Positions 46,718 through 55,269 of a stretch of DNA of 64,000 nucleotides are shown one piece after another. This stretch comes from Agrobacterium larrymoorei. GTDB lineage: Bacteria; Pseudomonadota; Alphaproteobacteria; Rhizobiales; Rhizobiaceae. Where the stretch lies: NCBI RefSeq assembly GCF_013322225.1, contig NZ_JAAMFB010000009.1, positions 1 through 64,000 of the forward strand. Direction: 5' to 3'. A model generated the notes under the pieces. It saw nothing but the letters and a program-made list of their open reading frames with translations, was not told where the DNA came from and made no database searches. Each line of letters opens with the position of its first letter. The first letter of the stretch is position 1. The position numbers and the translations under genes are program-made.

Positions 46718-48997
46718 ATGGGAAAAAATCTTGTTCCTCCGTCTGGCGGAGATGACGATCACATTCTTCCGGTCGACCTCAAGGCAGCGCTTGAAGAGCG
46801 CTATCTCGCCTATGCGCTTTCGACCATCATGCACCGCGCTCTGCCGGATGTGCGAGACGGATTGAAGCCGGTTCACCGTCGTATCATCCACGCCATGAGC
46901 GAGATGGGCATTCGGCCGAATTCCGCTTTCAAGAAATGCGCCCGTATCGTCGGTGATGTCATCGGTAAATTCCACCCGCACGGCGACCAGTCGGTCTACG
47001 ATGCGCTGGTGCGACTGGCGCAGGATTTCTCGCAGCGCTACCCAATCGTGGACGGACAGGGCAACTTCGGCAACATCGACGGTGATGGTGCTGCGGCCTA
47101 TCGTTACACCGAAGCGCGCATGACGGACGTCGCCGCGCTGCTTCTGGAAGGCATCGATCAGGATGCCGTCGACTTTCGCGCCACATACAACGAGGAAGAC
47201 GAAGAGCCTGTCGTCATGCCAGGCGCATTCCCAAATCTGCTGGCGAATGGCACGTCCGGTATCGCTGTCGGGATGGCAACCAGCATTCCGCCGCACAACG
47301 CACATGAATTGTGCGACGCGGCGCTCCGTCTTATCAAAAATCCGGATGCAACCGTTGAGGATCTGATGTTCGATCCCGCGCATCCGGAACGCGGCGGCAT
47401 CGAGGGGCCGGACCTTCCCACAGGCGGCATCATCACCGAAAGTCGTGAAAGCATGCTTGAAGCGTACCGCACGGGGCGCGGTGGTTTCCGCGTTCGTGCG
47501 AAGTGGATGGTGGAAGACCTCGGTCGGGGCGGATACCAGATCGTCATCACCGAAATTCCGTATCAGGTGCAGAAATCCCGCCTGATCGAGAAAATCGCCG
47601 AACTGCTTCTGGCGCGCAAACTGCCGCTGCTGGAAGATGTGCGCGATGAATCCGCCGAAGACGTGCGCGTCGTTCTGGTGCCTAAGAACCGCACAGTAGA
47701 TGCGACGCTTTTGATGGAATCACTGTTTCGGTTGTCTGATCTGGAAAGCCGTATTCCGCTTAACATGAACGTTCTGTCCATGGGCCGCATACCCAAGGTC
47801 ATGGCACTGAACGAGGTGCTGAAAGAGTGGCTCGACCATCGCCGCGAGGTATTGGTCCGCCGTTCACGCTTCCGCCTTGCTGCTATCGACAGACGCCTGG
47901 AGATTCTAGGCGGTTTGCTGATTGCCTATCTCAACATCGATGAGGTCATCCGCATCATCCGTGAAGAGGACGACCCCAAGGCCGTGATGATGGCGAAGTG
48001 GTCGCTGACCGATAACCAGGTCGAAGCGATCCTCAACATGCGTCTGCGCGCATTGCGCAAGCTGGAAGAGGTCGAAATCCGCACGGAGTTCGAAGGCCTC
48101 AGCAGCGAAAAGGCTGAAATCGAGGCTTTGCTCGCATCCGACGAAAAGCAGTGGCAAACCATCGCCTGGGAAATCGGCGAAACAAAAAAGAAATACGCCA
48201 AGGCAACGAAGCTCGGTGAGCGCCGCACGCAATTTGCCGATGCACCTACAGCCGATGTCGAAGCTATCCAGCAGGCGATGATCGAGAAGGAACCCGTCAC
48301 GATCGTTATCTCGCAAAAGGGGTGGATCAGGGCGCTTAAGGGCCATATGTCGGATACATCCGGCCTCACCTTCAAGGAAGGCGATGGTCCGAAGCTCGCA
48401 TTTCCTGCACAGACGACGGACAAACTTTTGCTGGTGACGACCGGGGGCAAGGCCTACACGCTGGGAGCAGACAAGCTACCGGGTGGGCGTGGCCACGGTG
48501 AGCCTGTTCGTATCATGGTCGACATGGAAAACGATCAGGATATCCTGACGGCGTTCGTTTACGATACATCACGCAAGCTTTTGGTCGTTTCGACCGCTGG
48601 CAACGGTTTCGTCATCCCGGAAACCGAAATGGTCGCCAATACCCGCAAGGGTAAGCAGATCATGAACGTGTCCATGCCGGATGAGATGAAGCTCGTCGTG
48701 CCGGTTACGGGTGATCACGTGGCGGTCGTCGGTGAAAACCGCAAGATGGTGACCTTCCCGCTTTCGCAAGTGCCTGAGATGTCACGCGGAAAGGGCGTTC
48801 GCCTCCAGCGCTACAAGGACGGCGGTGTTTCGGACGTCAAGTGCTTTACGTTGGCAAGCGGCCTGACTTGGGAAGACAGCGCCGGACGCTCATTCGTCAA
48901 GGTCGGCGATGAGCTTCTGGAATGGATGGCTGATCGCGCTGGCAGTGGACGAACCGTGCCCAAGGGATTTCCGCGTAGCGGGAAGTTTGGTGGGTAA
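46718..48997 (+). CDS. parC: DNA topoisomerase IV subunit A
   Basis: A 759-residue decatenating topoisomerase subunit. The catalytic tyrosine is Y130 in [11 protein letters not shown], with the nearby [14 protein letters not shown] helix, the tower and coiled-coil domains, and C-terminal blades without the GyrA box, consistent with ParC. At the position matching E. coli ParC Ser80 it carries Q91, and D95 stands for Glu84. It pairs with ParE, encoded elsewhere. Single gene, followed by a converging toxin module. Confidence 0.95.
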   Translation: MGKNLVPPSGGDDDHILPVDLKAALEERYLAYALSTIMHRALPDVRDGLKPVHRRIIHAMSEMGIRPNSAFKKCARIVGDVIGKFHPHGDQSVYDALVRLAQDFSQRYPIVDGQGNFGNIDGDGAAAYRYTEARMTDVAALLLEGIDQDAVDFRATYNEEDEEPVVMPGAFPNLLANGTSGIAVGMATSIPPHNAHELCDAALRLIKNPDATVEDLMFDPAHPERGGIEGPDLPTGGIITESRESMLEAYRTGRGGFRVRAKWMVEDLGRGGYQIVITEIPYQVQKSRLIEKIAELLLARKLPLLEDVRDESAEDVRVVLVPKNRTVDATLLMESLFRLSDLESRIPLNMNVLSMGRIPKVMALNEVLKEWLDHRREVLVRRSRFRLAAIDRRLEILGGLLIAYLNIDEVIRIIREEDDPKAVMMAKWSLTDNQVEAILNMRLRALRKLEEVEIRTEFEGLSSEKAEIEALLASDEKQWQTIAWEIGETKKKYAKATKLGERRTQFADAPTADVEAIQQAMIEKEPVTIVISQKGWIRALKGHMSDTSGLTFKEGDGPKLAFPAQTTDKLLLVTTGGKAYTLGADKLPGGRGHGEPVRIMVDMENDQDILTAFVYDTSRKLLVVSTAGNGFVIPETEMVANTRKGKQIMNVSMPDEMKLVVPVTGDHVAVVGENRKMVTFPLSQVPEMSRGKGVRLQRYKDGGVSDVKCFTLASGLTWEDSAGRSFVKVGDELLEWMADRAGSGRTVPKGFPRSGKFGG

Positions 48998-48999
48998 GC

Positions 49000-49386
49000 T
49001 CAGGTTAGAGCGATAACATGATCCTTGAGGAAACGGGTAATGCCGTCCTCATTGATCTCTCCGGCTGCAATCCCGATAACGAATTCGTACAGTTTGCCGT
49101 CGTCGGTTTCGATCATATATCCGTTTTCCATTAGGAAAATACCGGCTGTGACGATAGCTATCCTTTTGTTGCCGTCAACAAAAGGATGATTTTTGGCCAG
49201 TCCAAAAACATATGCCGCGGCGAGTTCGCATACGTCTCCCACGCCGTATTCAGCTTTGTTGATAGGGCGGCTTAGCGCCGACTCGAGCATCCCCTCGTCA
49301 CGAAGGCCATGGCTGCCGCCGAAATTGTCGATTTGCATTTTGTGTAGTTGCTCGACAATTTTGCTGTCCAGAAAAATGAAGTCCAT
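49000..49386 (-). CDS. doc: Doc-family toxin (Fic fold, death on curing)
   Basis: A 128-residue Fic/Doc protein with the catalytic loop HPFVDGNKR (H67, D71, N73, K74, R75), as in phage P1 Doc, which phosphorylates EF-Tu and stops translation. Doc usually pairs with a Phd antitoxin; here the upstream partner is an AbrB-type protein. Its ATG overlaps the antitoxin stop by one base (TAATG). All active-site residues are intact. The stop lies two bases from the converging parC stop. Confidence 0.92.
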   Translation of the reverse strand: MDFIFLDSKIVEQLHKMQIDNFGGSHGLRDEGMLESALSRPINKAEYGVGDVCELAAAYVFGLAKNHPFVDGNKRIAIVTAGIFLMENGYMIETDDGKLYEFVIGIAAGEINEDGITRFLKDHVIALT

Positions 49387-49607
49387 TACTCGGCGAGCTT
49401 CTTCAAGGCTACCTTGTATTTGTCCATGAAAACTCTTGCGTGCTCCAATTGTCGCGTGAATGCTTCATCAGCAACGCGCATTCGCAATTCGCCGTTGGCC
49501 TCGTCTACAGCAAGCGTATCTCCAGCTTTGACACCGAGACGGTCAAGGAGCTCTTTCGGGATGATCAACCCCTCGGAATTTCCAATTTTGCGAACCATCA
49601 AATTCAT
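49386..49607 (-). CDS. AbrB/MazE-type antitoxin of the Doc toxin
   Basis: A 73-residue swapped-hairpin DNA-binding protein (MVRKIGNSEGLIIPKELLDR, LGVKAGDTLAV) with a C-terminal helical tail (FTRQLEHARVFMDKYKVALK) that would neutralise Doc. The chosen ATG has GGAG nine bases upstream; longer reads of the frame extend into the promoter repeats and are unlikely. It precedes doc with a one-base overlap. A palindrome array in its promoter suggests strong autoregulation. Confidence 0.88.
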   Translation of the reverse strand: MNLMVRKIGNSEGLIIPKELLDRLGVKAGDTLAVDEANGELRMRVADEAFTRQLEHARVFMDKYKVALKKLAE

Positions 49608-49620
49608 CGCAATTACTCCA

Positions 49621-49673
49621 GTTGCAACGTCGTTATAACATCGTTGCAACAGTGTTACAACATAAGTCGCAAC
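49621..49673 (-). promoter_or_regulatory. Promoter with periodic palindrome array controlling the antitoxin-doc genes
   Basis: Four 8-bp boxes GTTRYAAC lie exactly 11 bp apart: GTTGCAAC (49621), GTTATAAC (49632), GTTGCAAC (49643), GTTACAAC (49654). A weaker fifth, GTCGCAAC, is at 49666. On the leftward strand TTGTAA (49655-49660) and TATAAC (49632-49637) form a -35/-10 pair with a 17-base spacer, so the boxes cover both promoter elements and the start site. Three of the boxes are palindromic or nearly so. Confidence 0.8.
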
Positions 49674-49682
49674 GCTTAAGCT

Positions 49683-50441
49683 TCATACGGTCTTCGGCTC
49701 GTACAACTCCCAGCCTCTCGGAGTCAGATGCTCTTGCGGATGGTAACGGGTCTTGTATCCCATCTTCGGTGACCCATCGACCCAGTAACCAAGATAGACA
49801 TGGGGCAGACCGAGGGTTCGGGTGCGGGAAATGTGATCAAGGATCAGGAAGGTACCGAGCGAGCGTTTTTCGAGCCCTGGGTTGAAGAAGGAGTAGACCA
49901 TGGAAAGGCCATCGCTCATCATGTCTGTCAGCGCGACGGCAATCAATTCGCCGCGCTTGTTATCATCGATACTCGCGCCGGGCTCGCGTTTTCGGTATTC
50001 GATGATACGGGTATTGACGTGGGTATCTTCCACCATCACGGCGTAGTCGAGAGCAGACATATCCGACATACCACCAGACTGGTGTCGATGATCGAGATAG
50101 CGACGGAAGAGCGAGAATTGCTCTGTCGACGGCTCGGCGCGGTGGACTGTGGCGACCAGATCGCTGTTGGTGCTGATAACGCGCCGCATTGACTTGGTGG
50201 GAATAAAACGCTCAGCAATAATTCTCACCGAGACACAAGCGCGACAGTTCTCACAGGCGGGCCGATAGGCGATGTTCTGTGAGCGGCGAAATCCGCCTTG
50301 GGTCAGCAGATCGTTCATTTCTGCCGCCCGGGGGCCGACGAGGTGCGTAAACACCTTTCGTTCAAGCTGGTCCGGCAAATAAGGACACGTCGCCGGAGCG
50401 GTCAAATAAAACTGCGGAGAAGGCGTCGTCTGCGTGTTCAT
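49683..50441 (-). CDS. bpt: Aspartate/glutamate leucyltransferase Bpt (arginyltransferase family)
   Basis: A 252-residue enzyme of the N-end rule pathway. It has the conserved N-terminal cysteine block [16 protein letters not shown] and [12 protein letters not shown], the [11 protein letters not shown] stretch, and [19 protein letters not shown] in the core. Bpt proteins transfer leucine from Leu-tRNA to N-terminal Asp or Glu of proteins marked for degradation by ClpAP. Annotations often call it arginyl-tRNA-protein transferase. The frame begins [19 protein letters not shown]. Confidence 0.92.
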   Translation of the reverse strand: MNTQTTPSPQFYLTAPATCPYLPDQLERKVFTHLVGPRAAEMNDLLTQGGFRRSQNIAYRPACENCRACVSVRIIAERFIPTKSMRRVISTNSDLVATVHRAEPSTEQFSLFRRYLDHRHQSGGMSDMSALDYAVMVEDTHVNTRIIEYRKREPGASIDDNKRGELIAVALTDMMSDGLSMVYSFFNPGLEKRSLGTFLILDHISRTRTLGLPHVYLGYWVDGSPKMGYKTRYHPQEHLTPRGWELYEPKTV

Positions 50442-50566
50442 CGAACCTGATCGCTCCCCTTCACCCTCAACCCTTTGTATCAGAATGACAAAAAGGTAGA
50501 AAACGTCAACTACCGAAGAACACCATACATAAATTGAGCCGTCGTAAGACGGCTTTATTAGTTAAA

Positions 50567-51025
50567 TCAATGGGTTCTTACAACCACGGTTCCGAGAAGG
50601 AAATCATGTACGAGGCGCGAGCGCTCCGTAAAGAGACCTGCAAGCAGTATCAGCGGGGTGAGGATCGAATTGATGATCCAGAACAGCGCGATATGAACCG
50701 TTGAGAGCAGGAAATCGATTCGCCTGCCGTCGATCCGTGCCATCGCAATGCCTGCAGCCCGCATTCCCGGCGTTGCCTGGGCAGAGCTTCCGAGCGTCAT
50801 CCCGAAGTATAGAATTGCCACGACGAAAAACATCGCCGGGTAAAGCATGAAGCCGAAGCCAAGCGTCAATATGCCGAGAAAGAAGATGATGACCGCAGCC
50901 GGAATGCAAAGAAGAACAACCAGCATGTAATCAATGATGAAAGCAAAGACGCGGCGGCTGAGGACGCCGCTATAGGCACGCCAGTCCTCTGTCGGAACGT
51001 AAGTCGGGTTCGGGTCGATGCTCAT
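50567..51025 (-). CDS. RDD-family membrane protein
   Basis: A 152-residue protein with three to four membrane helices and the RDD pattern: SRRVFAFIIDYMLVVLLCIP carries the first Arg and Asp, and ATPGMRAAGIAMARIDGRR the second. Function in this family is not established; some members affect ion transport or stress. The ATG has AGGAG eight bases upstream. It lies between bpt and hemB on the same strand; the hemB stop is 66 bases upstream. Confidence 0.88.
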   Translation of the reverse strand: MSIDPNPTYVPTEDWRAYSGVLSRRVFAFIIDYMLVVLLCIPAAVIIFFLGILTLGFGFMLYPAMFFVVAILYFGMTLGSSAQATPGMRAAGIAMARIDGRRIDFLLSTVHIALFWIINSILTPLILLAGLFTERSRLVHDFLLGTVVVRTH

Positions 51026-51090
51026 CGGCGCTTTTCTCCTTTTCGCCATCAGATATGGTGTCGAGAATCATGAATGCAATGAGCGCAGAC

Positions 51091-52104
51091 TTACCCCTTC
51101 GCCAGCTTCTTCGCGACCTCGATCGCGAAATAGGTCAGGATTCCATCGCAACCCGCACGTTTGAAGCAGAGTAGCGTCTCCATCATCACCCGGTCCCCAT
51201 CAATCCATCCGTTCATGGCCGCAGCCTTGATCTGCGTGTATTCACCGGAAACCTGATAGGCAAAGGTCGGAAGTCCGAAAGCTTCTTTCAGCCGCCAGCA
51301 TATATCGAGGTAAGGGAGGCCAGGCTTCACCATCAACATATCGGCCCCTTCCTCGACATCGAGCGCGGCATCGCGGACAGCTTCCATGCCATTGGCAGGA
51401 TTGATGTAGTAGCTGTTCTTGTCGCCCTTAAGCAGCCCGCTGGTAGAAATAGCCTCGCGGTATGGACCGTAAAAGCCCGATGAGAACTTCGTTGCGTAGG
51501 ACATGATGCCGACATTCTGATGTCCGGAAGCATCCAGTCCGCGACGGATAGCGCCGATGCGACCGTCCATCATTTCGGACGGGGAAATAATGTCTGCACC
51601 CGCCTCTGCCTGCATGATGGCGGCCTTGACGACCTGGTCTACCGTTTCGTCGTTGACGATATCGTCGCCACGCAAGATGCCGTCATGACCGTGGCTGGTG
51701 AAGGGGTCGAGCGCCACATCGGTTATGATGCCGAGGTTCGGAACGGCCTTTTTGATGGCGGCGGTTGCCTGATTGATGAGGTTGTTGGCTTCCAGCGCCT
51801 GCGAGCCGGTCTCGTCGCGCAACTCCATTTCAATGTTCGGAAAGGTCGCGATTGCCGGAATGCCGAGATCGGCAGCTTCCTTCGAAGCTTCGACAAGCTT
51901 GTCGACGCTCATGAGGTTGACACCCGGCATAGCTGGAATGGGCTTAACGATATTGGAGCCCGGTACGATAAAGACTGGCCAGATCAGGTCATCCACCGTC
52001 AGCAGGTTTTCACGAACAAGCCTGCGCGTCCAATCCGCTTTGCGGTTTCTGCGCATGCGGCGATGACCCGTGATATGATCTACCAGATGTGTCTTGTCAG
52101 TCAT
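51091..52104 (-). CDS. hemB: Delta-aminolevulinic acid dehydratase (porphobilinogen synthase)
   Basis: A 337-residue enzyme joining two 5-aminolevulinates into porphobilinogen for haem and tetrapyrroles. The two Schiff-base lysines appear in MSYATKFSSGFYGPYREA and LMVKPGLPYLDI. The metal site reads DVALDPFTSHGHDG: the Cys residues of zinc enzymes are replaced by Asp, the magnesium-dependent type known from rhizobia. The start follows GGAAGGA; the open frame upstream lacks family character. A divergent DUF6163-type gene lies next. Confidence 0.95.
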   Translation of the reverse strand: MTDKTHLVDHITGHRRMRRNRKADWTRRLVRENLLTVDDLIWPVFIVPGSNIVKPIPAMPGVNLMSVDKLVEASKEAADLGIPAIATFPNIEMELRDETGSQALEANNLINQATAAIKKAVPNLGIITDVALDPFTSHGHDGILRGDDIVNDETVDQVVKAAIMQAEAGADIISPSEMMDGRIGAIRRGLDASGHQNVGIMSYATKFSSGFYGPYREAISTSGLLKGDKNSYYINPANGMEAVRDAALDVEEGADMLMVKPGLPYLDICWRLKEAFGLPTFAYQVSGEYTQIKAAAMNGWIDGDRVMMETLLCFKRAGCDGILTYFAIEVAKKLAKG

Positions 52105-52256
52105 TAGTATGTCCTTCCGATATTGGTGTCGGGCATAGCACAACGACGCCAGGATGCGAATGCGGCATACTGGCAGAATAGCCGCTATGACATTGCGGGA
52201 TAGCTCGCCGTAAATATCCTGTGGCAGGACGAACGAGGGAAACGTATCTTCGCGAA

Positions 52257-52688
52257 ATGGAACCTGATTCTCTACCGTTGCCAAAAAGATCCCTGACGGA
52301 ACTGCTCTACCTCTCCTTTCTGAGGCTGGTGGCGCTGTCCTGTTTCTGGTTCGGCTTGCAATACTGGGCAATGCTGACCGGCTATTCGCTGAACGGGCAG
52401 GGACGCTTTGATATGCTCAATCTTCCGTGGCGAGTTGCAGGCACGGGTCTGGCGATGGTTTTCCCGGTAGCGGCGCTTGGCCTATGGATCGGTGTTTCCT
52501 GGGGTGCCGTAATGTGGGTCATTGGTGCGGGCGCACAGATCGCCATGTACAAGGTGTGGCCGGGCATATTCGGAAACAACACCATGGTCCCGGTCATGCA
52601 CGGCATTGTGGCAACTGTTTATATACTATTTCAGGTCGCTTTCTGGCTGGATGCCCGCCAGAACGACGAGCGCTCAAGAATTGATTAA
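52257..52688 (+). CDS. Small membrane protein, DUF6163 type
   Basis: A 143-residue protein with four membrane helices (LLYLSFLRLVALSCFWFGL, VAGTGLAMVFPVAALGLWIG, WGAVMWVIGAGAQIAMY, MHGIVATVYILFQVAFWL). It resembles the rhizobial proteins grouped as DUF6163, of unknown function. The exact start is unsure: a GTG twelve codons upstream (52221) is also possible. Divergent from hemB and upstream of ldtR. Confidence 0.75.
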   Translation: MEPDSLPLPKRSLTELLYLSFLRLVALSCFWFGLQYWAMLTGYSLNGQGRFDMLNLPWRVAGTGLAMVFPVAALGLWIGVSWGAVMWVIGAGAQIAMYKVWPGIFGNNTMVPVMHGIVATVYILFQVAFWLDARQNDERSRID

Positions 52689-52924
52689 CCACTATAATAA
52701 AGCAATGCGGCCTGATTTTTCGGCGATTTTTTCCTTTAAGTGTTTGAATTTATTATGGGTGTGCTGCGCTGAATGTGGGTCGCCACAAGTCTCATCAAAA
52801 GCGGGACATGCCAGTAACCATTCGTTAATGATGCATTTTAAGTAGAATTTTATGCGCATTGCTTAGGTTTGCTCACAAGGCGGGAAACAAATCAAACACC
52901 GCCAAACAAAACAGTGAGGCAGTC

Positions 52925-53437
52925 ATGATCAATAGCAAAGCAAAGTCGCAGACAGTCGCAAACGACGTACAGGAAGAAACCATCCGTTCGCTCTACATGG
53001 AATCGCTCCACTTGGTAGAGCGTCTCCACCGCCGCCTTCTCGATGTCATCAAGGACGAGTTCGACCGTCAGGGTCGCGACGATGTCAACGCAGTTCAGGC
53101 GCTGCTTCTCTTCAACATCGGTACCTCTGAATTGACTGCAGGCGAACTTCGCTCGCGTGGTTACTACCTCGGCTCGAACGTTTCCTATAACGTAAAGAAG
53201 CTCGTAGACCTCGGCTTCATCAACCACCAGCGTTCGCGCATCGACCGTCGCTCGGTTCGCATTTCGCTGACGGAGAAGGGTCAGGACATCGCAGAAACGG
53301 TCGCTCGCCTTTATGAACGCCACATCGGCTCCATTGAGAAGGTTGGTGGTATTGGTACCGGCGAATTCGCTGAAATGAACAAGATGCTTCAGCGTCTGGA
53401 CCGTTTCTGGAACGACAGCATCGCTTACCGCCTCTAA
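52925..53437 (+). CDS. ldtR: LdtR, MarR-family transcriptional regulator
   Basis: A 170-residue winged-helix protein with the helical dimer region ETIRSLYMESLHLVERLHRR and a DNA-recognition segment LTAGELRSRGYYLGSNVSYN followed by the wing (SRIDRRSVRISLTEKG). It matches LdtR from Liberibacter and relatives in Rhizobiaceae, which regulates the L,D-transpeptidase gene ldtP lying directly downstream here. The start follows GAGG; extra in-frame upstream codons lack family character. Known LdtR controls cell-wall remodelling and osmotic tolerance, and binds small ligands such as benzbromarone. Confidence 0.9.
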   Translation: MINSKAKSQTVANDVQEETIRSLYMESLHLVERLHRRLLDVIKDEFDRQGRDDVNAVQALLLFNIGTSELTAGELRSRGYYLGSNVSYNVKKLVDLGFINHQRSRIDRRSVRISLTEKGQDIAETVARLYERHIGSIEKVGGIGTGEFAEMNKMLQRLDRFWNDSIAYRL

Positions 53438-53747
53438 TTCTGGTAAGACTCTGGGCTTATCAAAGCCGGACGGGGATCCCGCGTCCGGCTTGTTGCATTT
53501 TTATCGAGCGACAACCCAAAATCACCGGGTGACACAGCTTCGTGAGGTGCATTCAGGTGACACGAATTGGCCATATTGGTATGGGACCGGCAAAGATGAA
53601 GGAGCCGGCGGTTTCTCCTGTGATCGCGTACAGCGTTGTTCAAATTCACATAGAGCATTTTCTGCCGGCAGGCGCATATATGCGTTTGTTAACGATGTTG
53701 TTTTAGGCATTGTTAGAGATGTCTGATCGAAGTGGCTGGTAGGTAAA
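53438..53747 (+). promoter_or_regulatory. ldtR-ldtP intergenic region with terminator and putative operator
   Basis: A terminator for ldtR lies at 53463-53491: the arms AAGCCGGACG/CGTCCGGCTT enclose GGGATCCC, followed by a T-rich stretch. Further on, a perfect 12-bp palindrome CGCATATATGCG (53673-53684) sits about 65 bases before ldtP and could be a regulator site. Nothing else is recognised in the remaining 200 bases. Confidence 0.6.
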
Positions 53748-55079
53748 ATGACAAAGAAATCCGTCCCTGAACTAATGTCCCGACGCGCGATGCTGCGGTC
53801 TGCAGTTTCGGTTGGCGCTGCCGCTCTTGCTGCCCCTGCCATCGCGCAGGACGCGTTCAACGATCTGATCGGATCGTCGCGTCGCGGAAACTGGGACGAT
53901 CAGTTCGATGCCAATACGTCGCGTTCAGCGGTCGGCGTCGTTTCCAACAATCCGGTTCTCGGCCCCGAAGCCCCGATCTACATGCAACAGGCGATCGCGC
54001 AGTATCAGCAGATCGTTTCCAACGGCGGCTGGCCGGATGTTCCGCAGAGCCAGCAGCGTTTGCAGATTGGCGTCAGTGATCCTTCCGTTCAGTCTCTGCG
54101 CCAGCGCCTCATGATTTCCGGCGACCTTCCGCGTGAGGCCGGAATTTCCAGCGCGTTCGATTCTTACGTCGATGGTTCCCTGAAGCGGTTTCAGGCACGG
54201 CACGGTCTGCCTGCCGATGGCGTCATCGGTGAGTACACTTTGAAGGCGCTGAATGTTTCGGCGCAGGTCCGCCTGGCACAGCTTCAGACGAACCTCGTGC
54301 GTATCGATACGATGTCGGGCGATCTGGGCGTCAAGCATGTGATGGTGAATATTCCGGCTGCCTCCATCGAGGCGGTGGAGAGCAACCGCGTCGTATTGCG
54401 CAACACAGCGGTCGTGGGCCGCGCCAGCCGCCCGACGCATGTCATCAATTCCAAGATTTATGAGATCATTCTCAACCCTTACTGGACCTCGCCGCGCTCG
54501 ATTGTCGAAAAGGACATCGTTCCGTTGATGCAGAAGGACCCGACCTATCTGGAGCGCAACAATATCCGCCTTATCGATGGCCGAGGCCAGGAAGTGTCCC
54601 CGACGACCGTCGACTGGTTTGCACCGAAAATCCCTAACCTGATGTTCCGACAGGACCCCGGCAAGAACAACGCCATGTCTTCGACGAAGATCAACTTCCA
54701 TAATCCGAATAACGAATACATGCACGACACGCCGCAACAGGGCCTTTTCAACAAGCTTATGCGATTCGAGTCCTCCGGCTGCGTGCGCGTTCAGAATGTT
54801 CGCGACCTGACCACATGGATGCTGCGTGATGAGCCAGGCTGGTCGCGCCAGGAAATCGAACGGGTTATCGCGACACGGGTGAACACACCCATCAAGATGA
54901 CCCGGGAAATACCTGTCTACTTCGTCTACATCACTGCTTGGTCTGCGAAGGACGCAGTCGTGCAGTTCCGCGACGATATTTACGGCAACGATGGCAACGC
55001 CGAGTTGGCTCTCAACACCACCAGCGGCATGGAACAGCCTTCCGGTTCTATTGACGACGATCTGGTTCCGCGTAACTGA
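53748..55079 (+). CDS. ldtP: LdtP, L,D-transpeptidase
   Basis: A 443-residue peptidoglycan cross-linking enzyme. The N-terminus has a twin-arginine-like signal (MSRRAMLRSAVSVGAAAL, cut after AIAQ). A peptidoglycan-binding repeat follows near 130-170 (FDSYVDGSLKRFQARHGLPA), then the YkuD catalytic domain ending in FESSGCVRVQN with the nucleophile Cys. The canonical SHGC is SSGC, as in E. coli LdtD (YcbB). It forms 3-3 cross-links. In Liberibacter ldtP is regulated by LdtR. Confidence 0.93.
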   Translation: MTKKSVPELMSRRAMLRSAVSVGAAALAAPAIAQDAFNDLIGSSRRGNWDDQFDANTSRSAVGVVSNNPVLGPEAPIYMQQAIAQYQQIVSNGGWPDVPQSQQRLQIGVSDPSVQSLRQRLMISGDLPREAGISSAFDSYVDGSLKRFQARHGLPADGVIGEYTLKALNVSAQVRLAQLQTNLVRIDTMSGDLGVKHVMVNIPAASIEAVESNRVVLRNTAVVGRASRPTHVINSKIYEIILNPYWTSPRSIVEKDIVPLMQKDPTYLERNNIRLIDGRGQEVSPTTVDWFAPKIPNLMFRQDPGKNNAMSSTKINFHNPNNEYMHDTPQQGLFNKLMRFESSGCVRVQNVRDLTTWMLRDEPGWSRQEIERVIATRVNTPIKMTREIPVYFVYITAWSAKDAVVQFRDDIYGNDGNAELALNTTSGMEQPSGSIDDDLVPRN

Positions 55080-55104
55080 TAGACGTAGTAATTGCTAAAG
55101 TTAG

Positions 55105-55136
55105 GCCGCGTTCGCCAAGAGGACGCGGCTTTTCTT
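55105..55136 (+). terminator. Rho-independent terminator after ldtP
   Basis: Stem GCCGCGT/ACGCGGC with an 11-base loop and TTTTCTT tract. The remaining 130 bases before glyA form a leader with a weak hairpin (TGGGG/CCCCA near 55235); no known riboswitch is recognised. Confidence 0.8.
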
Positions 55137-55269
55137 ATTCTTGATCCGTCCTGTGACGCATTTTTACGGCAAACGTCGCAGTTTGACGGGCAAATCTCGC
55201 TGTCCTTATTGCTCTTGAAAGGGTGGGGCGCTAAGACCCCATCGCATTACTGTTTCAGGAGCTTTCATC

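Noticed and set aside
49621-49673. CRISPR-like repeat
   Set aside because: The boxes are 8 bp with 3-bp gaps and lie in a promoter; CRISPR repeats are longer with spacers of about 30 bp. No CRISPR array or cas gene is in the window.
55137-55269. Glycine riboswitch before glyA
   Set aside because: The leader lacks the tandem aptamer layout and conserved blocks; only a weak 5-bp hairpin is seen.
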